Source: Sphingomonas caeni (GTDB taxonomy: Bacteria; Pseudomonadota; Alphaproteobacteria; Sphingomonadales; Sphingomonadaceae). From it: a stretch of 64,000 nucleotides of DNA. The translations under genes and the position numbers were made by a program. The stretch covers positions 313,342 to 377,341 of the forward strand of contig NZ_JAPDOK010000001.1 in the NCBI RefSeq assembly GCF_026013415.1, read 5' to 3'. Below the pieces are notes generated by a model. That model was not told the origin of the DNA and made no database searches. It worked only from the letters and a program-made list of their open reading frames with translations. Positions 51,982 through 61,600 of this stretch are shown here, one piece after another. Within the stretch, counting starts at the first letter, position 1, and every line of letters starts with the position of its first letter.

Positions 51982-52133
51982 TACGGTCTCAACAGTAATC
52001 ATGCGATGCCAATAAGACTCGAACCCCTACTATCTCATATTTGTTGGGTCATATTTCGGGCCATCTTCAAAATCAAATCTTACATTACCCAATCTACTCA
52101 ATAGTTTAACTTAAACTATTGAGTACTCTTCTG
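51982..52133 (+). repeat. 152-bp att-linked repeat, copy 2
   Basis: Partner of 36233-36384. It ends in GAGTACTCTTCTG (52121-52133, one change from the tRNA-Leu core) and continues GGCACCATTTT, closer to the tRNA 3' end than copy 1. The hairpin before the core (52097-52123) has a 13-bp perfect stem and one-base loop; relative to copy 1 one C-G pair is replaced by T-A, keeping pairing. GACTCGAACC is at 52016-52025. Read as the right end of island B and the left att of island C. Confidence 0.8.
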
Positions 52134-52307
52134 GCACCATTTTCCAGTCCATGGACGTCCGCCAACGTCCCGTAAGTGGCTCGAAAATAAGCGCTTTCCC
52201 TGCTATCTCGTCCGACGTGGTTCGGGCCGATCCACCCACAGATACCATCGATTGTTGGTATTTTTTGGGGTCTTCGATCTGCCCGGTTTTTGGACGGAGA
52301 TACCAAC
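52134..52307. other. Leader of the second integrase
   Basis: 174 bases between att core copy 3 and the integrase start. It keeps the CACCATTTTCC context of a tRNA end at its left border and a ribosome site (GGACGGAGA) at its right border. Same layout as 13,933-14,161 at the first integrase. Confidence 0.5.
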
Positions 52308-53540
52308 ATGTCCCTGACCGCTCTCGCAGTCGCGAATGCCCGGCCGAAGGCCAAGCCCTACAAGCTCACCGACGAGCGCGCGCTCCGCCTGCTGGTGATG
52401 CCCAACGGCGGGAAATACTGGCGCATGCACTATCGCTATCTAGGCAAGCAAAAGACTCTGGCGCTCGGCGTATGGCCGGATGTGAGTCTCGCGGCGGCTC
52501 GCGAGAGGCGCGACGCGGCGCGCACGCAGGTCGCCGAAGGCCTCGATCCGCTTGCGGAGAAAAAGCTGAAGAAGATTCGCGCGCAGATCGACTCCAACAT
52601 CACCTTCAAGTCGATCGCCGAGGAATGGGTGCTCAAGTGCGAGCGGGAGGGTCGCGCCGAGATCACGCTCGAGAAGGTGCGGTAGCTGCTCGACAAGGCC
52701 ATCCGGTCCTTGGCGCGTCCGATCAACCAGATCCGGCATCCAGGAGGTGCTCGTCGTCCTGCGCAAGCTGGAGGCGACGGGGCGCTATGAAAGCGCCCGG
52801 CGCATGCGCAGCGTCATCAGCCGCGTCTTCCGGTACGGGATCGCGACGGCCCGTTGCCAGCGGGACGTGGCCGCCGATCTCCGCGGCGCGATCGTCGTCC
52901 CCAAGACGAAGCACTTTGCCGCGATCACGACGCCCAAGGAAGCCGGCGAGCTGCTGCGTGCGATCGAGGAGTATTCCGGTCAGGCGATCACCAAGTTCGC
53001 GCTCCAGATGACGCCCCATGTGTTCGTCCCGCCGGGCAGCTTCGGCGGGCGGAATGGTCGGAGTTCGATTTCGAACGCTCGGTCTGGTCGATCCCCGCCG
53101 AGAAGATGAGGATGCGCTGGCCGCACAAGGTGCCGCTGTCGCGCCAGGTGCTGGCGATCCTCGGGGAACTGCGCCCGCTCACTGGCCACAGCCCCTATGT
53201 CTTTCCGGCCTTCCACACGTGGAAGCGATCGATGTCGGAGAACACCGTCACCTTCGCGCTCCGGCGCATGGGGTTCGGCCAGGACCAGATGACCGCGCAC
53301 GGCTTCCGGGCAATGGCGGCGACGCTGCTCAACGAAATGGGCATCTGGAACCCGGACGCGATCGAGCGGCAACTCGCGCACATGGAGAACAACGGCGTGC
53401 GCCGTGCCTATGCCCGCGGGCAGTATTGGGATGAGCGCGTGCAGATGATGCAGCACTGGTCCGACTATCTCGACGCACTCCGCGAGGGTGGGAAAGTCGT
53501 GACCGTCGAGTTCGGAAGGCGATCCGATCGCGGGGGCTGA
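52308..53540 (+). pseudogene. P4-type integrase of island C, inactivated
   Basis: Paralogue of the integrase at 14162. The N-terminal DUF4102 domain (MSLTALAVANARPKAKPYKL, LALGVWPDVSLAAARERRDA) ends at an in-frame TAG at 52683, where relatives have Trp. A frameshift near 52740 continues with VLRKLEATGRYESARRMRSV, and a second near 53030 converts the catalytic R-P-G-E-L-R region (TPHVFVPPGSFGGRNG). The rest is in a third frame: KMRMRWPHKVPLSRQVLAIL, MTAHGFRAMAATLLNE, VRRAYARGQYWDERVQMMQH with Tyr. Nonsense plus two frameshifts make it inactive. Confidence 0.85.
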
Positions 53541-54083
53541 TCGACGCCTGGCACGTCTCGGATGGCCGGGGATTTCAGGTCGCAGCGCGCCAACTCTTCT
53601 ATGACGATCTCGCTGAGCGCATCGCGATCCCTGGCTTCCAGCCAGCGCTGCGAGACACCGAATTTGACGATGTCCGCTATTTCAGGAGCGCGGGCATTCG
53701 CTTGCCGTACACCGAGCTCAATGCGCTCCCAGCTGGCGTCAAGACTGGCATCTTGCTCGAAGCCGGCTTCGATCAGGTTGCTCCGAACCGGCCGTGTCTC
53801 ATCACCTCATGGGCATATGAGCAGGCTGTCGCGAGTGGCCTCGAAGGCCTGACCGACAATCGGGCGCCGGATGTGCTCTGCTACGAGCCGGGCTACACGC
53901 TGGTGGAGAAGCTGCAGACCATCTCGACCAAATATCGCATGCAGCAGCAAAGCGGTCAGATGCCAGCGAACTTCATGCGCCACTATTATGATGTGTACTG
54001 CCTGCTCGATGCTTCGGACGTCCAAGCATTCATCGGCACCGAAGCCTATCACACGCACGAGAAACTGCGCTTCCGCGCCGCCG
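53531..54083 (+). pseudogene. AbiEii-type toxin C-terminal fragment
   Basis: Open frame reading LIDAWHVSDGRGFQVAARQL, YFRSAGIRLPYTELNALPAG, GVKTGILLEAGFDQVAPNRP, ITSWAYEQAVASG, LVEKLQTISTKYRMQQQSGQ and MRHYYDVYCLLDASDVQAFI. This is the C-terminal half of a nucleotidyltransferase AbiEii-type toxin, different from the intact copy at 20243. The GG-S/D-x-D half is missing, and the 3' end is fused to a trbI fragment on the opposite strand near 54084. Confidence 0.6.
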
Positions 54084-54084
54084 G

Positions 54085-54402
54085 CGTAACCCGATGCGTC
54101 GGTCGCCGGAACGTTGTCGATCCGAAGCGAGCTTCCGTCGGGCAGAATGATCCGCTGCCACACGATCAGCGCGCGTTTTTGCCCGAACGCGCCGACGCTG
54201 TCATAGCTTCCGACCAGGCGGGCGCCTTGCGGGATGAGTAATATCCGTCCCGTGGGGCTGTCATAGACCCGTTCGGTCACCTGTGCCGTGACGAGACCAG
54301 GAAGATCGGACCGGAGCCCGGTGATCAGGCTGGCCGATATGACGCTGCCGGCAGAATCGAACGGGGACCGCGTTTCTGGATCGGGCGGAAGGAGGAAGAT
54401 GC
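54085..54402 (-). pseudogene. trbI: trbI internal fragment
   Basis: Minus-strand frame DSAGSVISASLITGLRSDLP, then GLVTAQVTERVYDSPTGRIL, PQGARLVGSYDSVGAFGQKR and IDNVPATDASGYAG. This is the VirB10 core of a TrbI clearly divergent from, but homologous to, the intact copy at 22760. It stops abruptly at YAG, where the AbiEii fragment begins on the other strand. The upstream limit near 54402 is uncertain (Arg-rich sequence). Confidence 0.75.
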
Positions 54403-54510
54403 GGCGCTTCTCGCGCCTGCGTCGACGATCGTCGTCTCGAGCCGGATGGAGTATCTGAAATGGCGGCGCGGGCAGCCAGAATCAAGTGGGCGGGCCGCGG
54501 GCCGGGGCCG

Positions 54511-55854
54511 TCAGGTCATCGAAAGAAGCAGCCGGTCGAGCGGAACGCTGGCAAAGGCAGTGAACGAGTCCGCGACTCCGTACGGCAGCAGCAGGGTGCG
54601 CCCGACGACGATCGCGCCGCAGCTATAGACGACATTGGGAACATAGCCGTCGCGCGTGTCACTGCCCGGGCGAATGAGCGGGTGGGTCGAACGGGCGATC
54701 AGCCTCGACGGATCCTTCTTGTCGAGCAGGCAGGCGCCGAGGCAATAATTCCGGATCGGCCCTACGCCATGCGTGATGACCAGCCAGCCTTCGTCGATTT
54801 CGATCGGGGAGCCGCAATTGCCCATCTGGACGAATTCCCAGGGCCAGCGGGGCGACACGATGATCTCGCCGCTGTCCCAGGCGTACAGGTCGTTCGACTT
54901 GAGCAGCCAGATATTCTCGTGGTCGTGGCGCCCGAGCATCGCATAGCGGCCGTCGATCCGACGCGGGAACAGCGCCATGCCCTTGGTGGCGCTCAGCCTG
55001 CCGCGTAGCGCATTGAGCTCGAACGTCACGAAGTCGTCGGTCCGCAGCAACTCCTGGCGGACCGCCTCGCCGCTGAACGCGGTATAGGTGCCGAAATAGC
55101 TGACGTGCCCATCCTCTTCGCTGAAGCGGACGAGTCGAAGATCCTCGATTCCATGGCGCTGATGGAAGCTGATCGGGAAGATCACGACCTGCGACAGATC
55201 GTCGTGCTGACCATAGAACAGCCTCAGTCCGGGATCGTCGGCCGCACCGCCGGGTACGGTTTCGATCGTCGGCGAGGTGGCCCAACGGCTCGGGGGATTG
55301 ACGGTGATCTTTCCCTCAGCGGTGATTTCTCCCGTCCGGAAGCTGATCGACGATACATGGCCCTCGCCGACACCGCGCAGCGATAATACGAAGCGTGCAG
55401 CGCCGGCGGGCAATCCCGTCTGATCCGGATGCGGGACGATGCTGGGATTGAACAGCGCAGCCGCCTCGAACGAATATTCCTCAGCGAAGTACGCGCCGGC
55501 CAGGAGCGCCTGCTCGGGGCTGACGGTCCTGCCACCGAGAAACCGGTCGCTCATGTCGTAGAAGCGGCGCTGGAGCAGGCGCTCGACATCGCGGTGGCGG
55601 TCGGCGAGGCTGGAGACGGCTCGGTCGAGCTCGACTCGCAGGTCCTGCTCGCCGAGCGCCAGCACGCGGTCCAGGATTCGCTCGGCACGCGATTTCATGT
55701 GCTGCCCCTCCACAGATCCGTTCTCGGCGGGGATGAAGGGCCTCAGCACGACGCGCGCCGGCTCGGGCCGCAGCATCAAGTCCAGCCGCTTGGCGAGACC
55801 TGCCTGACCGGCCGGGTCGCTGAGCAAGGCGGCGGGTCCCACGCCGTCAGCCAC
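54511..55854 (-). CDS. GH130 family glycosidase/phosphorylase
   Basis: Five-bladed propeller enzyme of 447 codons (GTG at 55854; ATG at 55776 is an alternative). The family covers mannoside phosphorylases and beta-1,2-mannosidases. Motifs seen are RPEPARVVLRPFIPAENGS, FNPSIVPHPDQTG, GEGHVSSISFRTGEI, SYFGTYTAFSGEAVRQELLR, KGMALFPRRIDGRYAMLGRH and DHENIWLLKSND, MGNCGSPIEIDEGWLVITHG. The substrate cannot be told from this. The start overlaps the end of the DUF998 gene by eight bases. Confidence 0.85.
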   Translation of the reverse strand: MADGVGPAALLSDPAGQAGLAKRLDLMLRPEPARVVLRPFIPAENGSVEGQHMKSRAERILDRVLALGEQDLRVELDRAVSSLADRHRDVERLLQRRFYDMSDRFLGGRTVSPEQALLAGAYFAEEYSFEAAALFNPSIVPHPDQTGLPAGAARFVLSLRGVGEGHVSSISFRTGEITAEGKITVNPPSRWATSPTIETVPGGAADDPGLRLFYGQHDDLSQVVIFPISFHQRHGIEDLRLVRFSEEDGHVSYFGTYTAFSGEAVRQELLRTDDFVTFELNALRGRLSATKGMALFPRRIDGRYAMLGRHDHENIWLLKSNDLYAWDSGEIIVSPRWPWEFVQMGNCGSPIEIDEGWLVITHGVGPIRNYCLGACLLDKKDPSRLIARSTHPLIRPGSDTRDGYVPNVVYSCGAIVVGRTLLLPYGVADSFTAFASVPLDRLLLSMT

Positions 55855-56512
55855 GGCGGATCACGGTCTCTGCAGGCCCGGTATCCGCATCCCGTCCGGC
55901 GGCGCGCGTGCCCAGCAGCAGGAGCGCCAGAACCGTCGTCCATAGAAGATAGGCGCCAATGTTGATGCGCTCGGTGATCCCGAGAAAGGGTGTCGGCAGA
56001 TTCGCGCCGACGCGAGGCCCATCGAGTCCCGTGAGAACACCGAACACCACCAGGATCAGGATCGTCGCGATCGCGTAGAGGCGGAACGTCTTGCCGAACG
56101 CTCTGGCGCTGGTTCCGATGGCGGCGACGATGCACAGCACCGTCACGGCTGTCAGTACGATGTGCATCGTATCGCTGAAAGTCCGCCCAGCGCCACGAAG
56201 ATGCATTGGGAACAGGATCGCAGCGAGCCCCACCAAGCCGATCACGATCAGGCATGCACCGGTGGTCCGGAGCGCATGGCTCGCTCCGGCTGACGATCGC
56301 ACGCCAAATCCGAATGCGATCACGAGCAGATCATAAGCGACCATGGACGGGAGGACATAGGGCCGGGTCGGCGCGCCGACCGCGCTGAGTTCGCTGACCG
56401 CCTGCGAGGCATAATGGTAGCCCTCCCAACTCAGCGCCGCGAGAATATCGGTGAAGGCGTAGACGAGCGACGACAGGATTCCGCAGACAAGCAAGGCGGT
56501 TCTGGGCATCAT
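55847..56512 (-). CDS. DUF998 membrane protein
   Basis: Membrane protein of 221 residues with six or seven helices (LLVCGILSSLVYAFTDILAA first) and the DUF998 pattern YASQAVSELSAVGAPTRPYV, FPMHLRGAGRTFSDTMHIVL. The function of the family is unknown. Start ATG ATG at 56512/56509. Coupled to the GH130 gene by overlap. Confidence 0.8.
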   Translation of the reverse strand: MMPRTALLVCGILSSLVYAFTDILAALSWEGYHYASQAVSELSAVGAPTRPYVLPSMVAYDLLVIAFGFGVRSSAGASHALRTTGACLIVIGLVGLAAILFPMHLRGAGRTFSDTMHIVLTAVTVLCIVAAIGTSARAFGKTFRLYAIATILILVVFGVLTGLDGPRVGANLPTPFLGITERINIGAYLLWTTVLALLLLGTRAAGRDADTGPAETVIRRG

Positions 56513-56639
56513 GGGCTCCGCGGCCGGTGAAGGTCCGCATCATGCTGCATCAGCGATCGGAGGGGCGCACTGCGTAGAAGTACGAAGCGGCTGGCGCGCC
56601 GGGCAGGCCTATCCTCGGCCGGCATAGGAGGGTGACAGG

Positions 56640-57104
56640 ATGCCGCAGCGCAGTGCCGGGATTCTCCTCTACCGCCGCGGCGAGGCGGGCATCGAAGTGC
56701 TGCTTGTCCACCCCGGAGGGCCGTATTGGGCCCGCAAGGACGCCGGCGCCTGGCAGATTCCCAAAGGCCTGATCGAGGACGGCGAGGATGCGCTGGCCGC
56801 CGCGCGGCGCGAGACCGAAGAAGAACTGGGGATCGGGCTGGCCGGCACACCCCAGCCGCTCGCGCGCATTCGCCAGAGCGGCGGCAAGACCGTCGAAGCC
56901 TTCGCGCTCGAACAGGATGTCGATCCCGAGGCAGTCAGCAGCAACCAGTTCGAAATGGAATGGCCGCCAGGCAGCGGGACGCTTCGATCGTTTCCCGAAA
57001 TCGAGGCGGCGCGGTGGCTGACTCTCGATGCGGCAAGGCAGGCCATGCTGGCAAGTCAGCGCCCGCTTATCGATGCTTTGGAAGGTCTGCTGAGGGGCTC
57101 ATGA
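56640..57104 (+). CDS. NUDIX hydrolase
   Basis: Protein of 154 residues with a complete Nudix box: GLIEDGEDALAAARRETEEE followed by LGIGL (G-x5-E-x7-R-E-x-x-E-E-x-G form). The N-terminus SAGILLYRRGEAGIEVLLVH and GPYWARKDAGAWQIPKG resembles NTP/diadenosine polyphosphate hydrolases. Cytoplasmic. ATG 56640 has GAGGG upstream. Transcribed alone and convergent with the CYTH-CHAD gene. Confidence 0.88.
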   Translation: MPQRSAGILLYRRGEAGIEVLLVHPGGPYWARKDAGAWQIPKGLIEDGEDALAAARRETEEELGIGLAGTPQPLARIRQSGGKTVEAFALEQDVDPEAVSSNQFEMEWPPGSGTLRSFPEIEAARWLTLDAARQAMLASQRPLIDALEGLLRGS

Positions 57105-57143
57105 AGGGACGGCGCGACCCGCTTCTCTTTTCCCATGTGCGGA

Positions 57144-58622
57144 TCACCAGAAGTGCTTGGTCCGAAGCAACGCCCGAAAGGCATTGTCGGCGCGGTCCAG
57201 CAGCCCAGAAACGGCGTGCTTGCCGGCATTCGGCAATTCCGCGTCGATACCCAGCTTCGCCAGCAACTGAGGGCCGACGACCAGATCGTTCAACTCCCCG
57301 AGCTGGTCCTGCAGCGCTTCGAGCGCCTGGAGAAAGTGTTTGTGCCGGCGACGATCTCTGTCGCCGGTGTAGAGCGAAACAAAGAACTCACTGGCATATC
57401 GCAGCTTCTTCGCCTCGATGCGGACCCTGTGCCAGTGTTCGCGATCCATTTTCGATAGTCCCTCGCCCCGGCGGCGGAGGCGGCCGCATCGTTTCTCGAG
57501 CACGTTGCGGGCGAACGCGCCCACCTCCCTGTGCAGCCGCGCGGGGTGCGCGGGTTCGGTTCGCCACGCTCCCGCCGTCAGCCATTCGGTCAAGTCGATC
57601 ATCAACAGCCGCGTGCGCGCGCCGGCGAGTTCGGCGCGTACATGTTCGAACAGCCGGTCGCGTTCCATTCTCAGCATCGCGCCCGCTTCCTGGCCGACGC
57701 GTGGAATGAGGACGTCGATATTGCGCACCTCGCCCAATTCGGCGGCGAGCCAGCGCAGTTCTGCACGCAGCAAATCCGTCCGGGGATCGTGGCTGAGAAG
57801 GGAGGCGTGGATCGTGAAGGCGGAGCGAAGCCGGCGCAGCCCGACCCGGGCCTGGTGGAGGGCCTCGGCGGCGCCCGTCTCCAATAGCCGGGTTTCATTG
57901 AGCCTGAACTGACGGATGCAGGCCCGTGCGATCGCGCCGAACGCGTCGGCGGCATCGCTCTCGGGATCGAGCTGAATCGGCTCGGCCTTGAATGCGTCGG
58001 GCCTTTCGTCGTCGGCCAGTGCAAAGCCCCGCTCGGCCTTGGAGCGGACCCCCAGCCGCAGCGGCACTTGCTCGTTCAGCGACCGCGCAAGGTCGAACAG
58101 CACCCGTGGCGTCCCGCAGCGCAGTTCGAGCTCGACCTCGCACAGCCTCTCTGCCCCTCCGGCCGTTCGCACCTCGCCATCATCGACCGCGACGTCGAAC
58201 GCCGAACCGGCGTCATCGAACCGGAACAGGGTTCGTCGCACGTCCGTGACGAAGACGGGTGCGATGCGACCGAGCACCGCGGCGTCAAGGACCTCGGCCA
58301 GTGGTCCGCTATGGTGGTCGAGGCGCGGGACATCCCCGCGGACCGGATGTTCCCACTCCCCTCGCTGGAACAAACCGGCGTCCGCAGTCACCGCCTTGAC
58401 CGTCTGGATCCGTCGCCCGCCGTCCCGGCGCACCCGCAGCGTGTAGCCGGCCCGGCCGATGTCTCGCGCGGGAGTGTCGAAATAGGTCGATACCAGCTGG
58501 TGCGCGCTACCGGCGCGGGACAAGGCGCCGAGCGCGGCCAGCAGACGGTCCCGGTCGAGGCCGTCATAATCGAACTTCAGCTCGATCTCGCGTGGGTCAC
58601 CAGTGAATTCGGGCGTCGGCAT
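57144..58622 (-). CDS. CYTH-CHAD inorganic triphosphatase
   Basis: Protein of 492 residues with an N-terminal CYTH triphosphatase domain (the E-x-E-x-K motif in REIELKF; STYFDTPARDIGRAGYTLRV). The C-terminal CHAD domain shows EALHQARVGLRRLRSAFTIH, RNIDVLIPRV, HWHRVRIEAKKLRYASEFFV. CHAD domains bind polyphosphate through such basic His/Arg/Lys helices. The architecture is that of YgiF-type triphosphatases linked to polyphosphate. GGATGGGAG lies just upstream of the ATG. Confidence 0.9.
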   Translation of the reverse strand: MPTPEFTGDPREIELKFDYDGLDRDRLLAALGALSRAGSAHQLVSTYFDTPARDIGRAGYTLRVRRDGGRRIQTVKAVTADAGLFQRGEWEHPVRGDVPRLDHHSGPLAEVLDAAVLGRIAPVFVTDVRRTLFRFDDAGSAFDVAVDDGEVRTAGGAERLCEVELELRCGTPRVLFDLARSLNEQVPLRLGVRSKAERGFALADDERPDAFKAEPIQLDPESDAADAFGAIARACIRQFRLNETRLLETGAAEALHQARVGLRRLRSAFTIHASLLSHDPRTDLLRAELRWLAAELGEVRNIDVLIPRVGQEAGAMLRMERDRLFEHVRAELAGARTRLLMIDLTEWLTAGAWRTEPAHPARLHREVGAFARNVLEKRCGRLRRRGEGLSKMDREHWHRVRIEAKKLRYASEFFVSLYTGDRDRRRHKHFLQALEALQDQLGELNDLVVGPQLLAKLGIDAELPNAGKHAVSGLLDRADNAFRALLRTKHFW

Positions 58623-58679
58623 CTCCCATCCTCTTTAGCGCACGGCACCCCGCGGCGACGCCCCTTCGGGCCGTATCCG

Positions 58680-61600
58680 CTATGCAGCCTCCGCCTCCCC
58701 CGCAATCCGGCCGTCATCGCGCAGCAGCACATAGATCGCCGGGATCACCAGCACGGTGAGCAGGGTCGAGGAGGCGAGCCCGAACAACAGCGAGATCGCC
58801 AGCCCCTGGAAGATCGGATCGGTCAGGATCACGCCCGCGCCGATCATCGCCGCGAGCGCGGTGAGCAGGATCGGCTTGAAGCGGATCGACCCCGCCTCGA
58901 TCAGGACCTCGCGGAGTGATTTCCCGTCGCTCCCGCTGTGGCGGATGAAATCGACCAAAAGGATCGAATTGCGCACGATGATGCCGGCCAGCGCGATGAA
59001 GCCGATCATCGACGTCGCGGTGAAGGGCGCGCCGAAGAGCATATGGCCTGCGACGATGCCGACCAGCGTCAGCGGAATCGGCGTCAGGATCACCAATGGC
59101 AGCCTGAAGCTGCGGAACTGCGCGACCACCAGGAAATAGATGCCCAGCAAGGCCGCGCCGAAGGCCGCGCCCATGTCTCGGAAGGTCACCCAGGTAATCT
59201 CCCATTCGCCGTCCCACAGCAATGTCGGCTTGCTCTCGTCCGCGGGCTGGCCGTTTAGGCGGATGACGGGCTTGGTGAGCCCTTTCGCGGCCCAGTCGTT
59301 GGCGTCGATCGCCTTCTGGACGGCGAGCATGCCATAGATCGGCGCCTCGTATGTGCCGGCCAGCTCGGCGGTGACCATGTCGGCGGCGAGACCGTTGCGG
59401 CGGAACAGCGAATAGCTGCCGGGTTCGGTCATCGCATCGACCACTTCGCCAAGTTCGACGAGGCGGCCCGCACCCGCGCCGCGGGCCACAGCAACGGGGG
59501 TCGATGCGAGGCTCTGGTCCCACCGCCGCGCGGATTGCGGCAGCTCGAGCGTGATCGGCAGCGGCGTGCGCCCGTCCCCGCGCGGCGCATAGCCCACGGT
59601 GCGGCTGCCGAGCAGCAGACCGATCGAATCGAACATCTCGCGTTCGGACAGGCCGTAATAGTCGAGCTTCTCGCGATCGGGGACGAGCCTGAGCCGCGGA
59701 CGCGGCTGGCCGAAGCTGGTATCGACATCGACGATATAGGGCACCGATTTGAACAGCCGCTCGACCTCGCGCGCGGTCGCCCGGCGCGTCGCCTCGTCGG
59801 GACCATAGATCTCGGCGAGCAACGTCGCGAGCACGGGAGGGCCGGGCGGCGTCTCGACCACCTTGATCGAGCCGCCCGGGGGGACGGTGAGGCTCTTCAG
59901 CTTCTCGCGCAGGACCAGCGCGATCTCATGGCTCGACCGGCTGCGCTCGTCCTTGGGAAGCAGGGTCACCATCACGTCGCCCATCTCAGGCTTGTCGCGC
60001 AGGAAATAATGTCGGACGAGGCCGTTGAAGTTGAACGGCGCCGAGGTGCCGACATACAGCTCCATCGCCGAGGCCTCGGGCAAGGTGCGAACCACCGCCG
60101 CGACCTGCTCCGCCATCCGGCCCGTATCCTCCAGGCTGGTGCCCTCGGGCAGGTCCATCACCACCTGTACTTCGGACTTGTTGTCGAACGGCAGCAGCTT
60201 CACCGTCACCAGCTCGAAATAGAACATCGAGCAGGCGAGCAGCGTCGCCACGCCCACCGCCGCGAGAAAGATCCCGGCGTTGCGGCGCGTCGCGATCACG
60301 GGGCGGGCGACGCGGGCATAAAGCATGCCGAGCTTGCCGCCGCCCTCTGCCTCATGACCGTGCGCGAGCGTCTTGCGGGCGAAGCGGATCATCAGCCAGG
60401 GCGCGATCACCACGGCGACGAAGAAGGAGAAGATCATCGCCGCCGAGGCGTTGACCGGGATCGGCGCCATATAGGGCCCCATCAGCCCCGAGACGAACAG
60501 CATCGGCAGCAGCGCCGCGACCACCGTGAGGGTGGCGATGACGGTGGGATTGCCGACCTCGGCGACCGCATCGACCGCCGCGTCGATGCGGCTCCGTCCG
60601 TCCTGCATGCCCCAGTGGCGCGCGATATTCTCGATCATCACGATCGCATCGTCGACAAGGATGCCGATCGAGAAGATCAGCGCGAACAGGCTGACGCGGT
60701 TGATCGTGTAGCCCATCAGGTTCGATGCGAAGAGGGTGAGCAGGATCGTGGTGGGAATGACGATCGCGGTGACGCCCGCTTCGCGCCAGCCGATCGCGAA
60801 GCCGATCAGGAGGACAATCGAAAGCGTCGCCAGCCCGAGATGGAATAGCAGTTCGTTCGCCTTGTCGTTGGCGGTCGCGCCATAATCGCGCGTGACCGCG
60901 AGTTCGAGACCCGGGGGGATGAGGCTGCCTTTGAGCGCCTCTGCCCGGGCGATCACGGCACCCGAAACCGTCACCGCGTTCGCGCCCGCACGCTTGGCGA
61001 CCGCAATGCTGATCGCTGGCGCCGCGCTCCACTGCCCGCCGTTGCGCGTCCAGCGCGCCACCCGGGTCTGCGCCTCGCGGGGTTGCTGCGTCACGTCGGC
61101 GACATCGCGGACATAGACCGGCGCGCCGTTCACGGACGATACGGTCAGCATGCCCACATCCTCCGCGCGCGCCAGCGTCCTGCCGGCGGTGACGGCCACT
61201 GCCTGGCCCTTCTCGCGAGCGCTGCCGGCCGGGAACGCGCGGTTCGCCTGCCCGACCACGTCGGACAGCGCCGACAGCGGCACGCCATGGAGCGCGAGCC
61301 GGGCCGGGTCGGGCGCGATGCGGATTTCCTCGGCCGCGCCGCCGGTGATGAAGGTGAGGCCGACATCATCGACCTTGGCGATCTCGGCGCGCAGACGCTC
61401 GGCCAGGTCACGCAGCGAGGCGCCGTCCCAACGGTTTGCGGCGCCGGCCCTCGGCGAGAGCGTGAGCACGACGATCGGCACGTCGCTGATGCCGCGCACG
61501 GTGACCAGCGGCTCGGCGATGCCGACAGGGATGCGATCATAGTTGGCGCGCAGCTTTTCGTGGATGCGCACCGCTGCGTCATCGGGATCGGAGCCGACGA

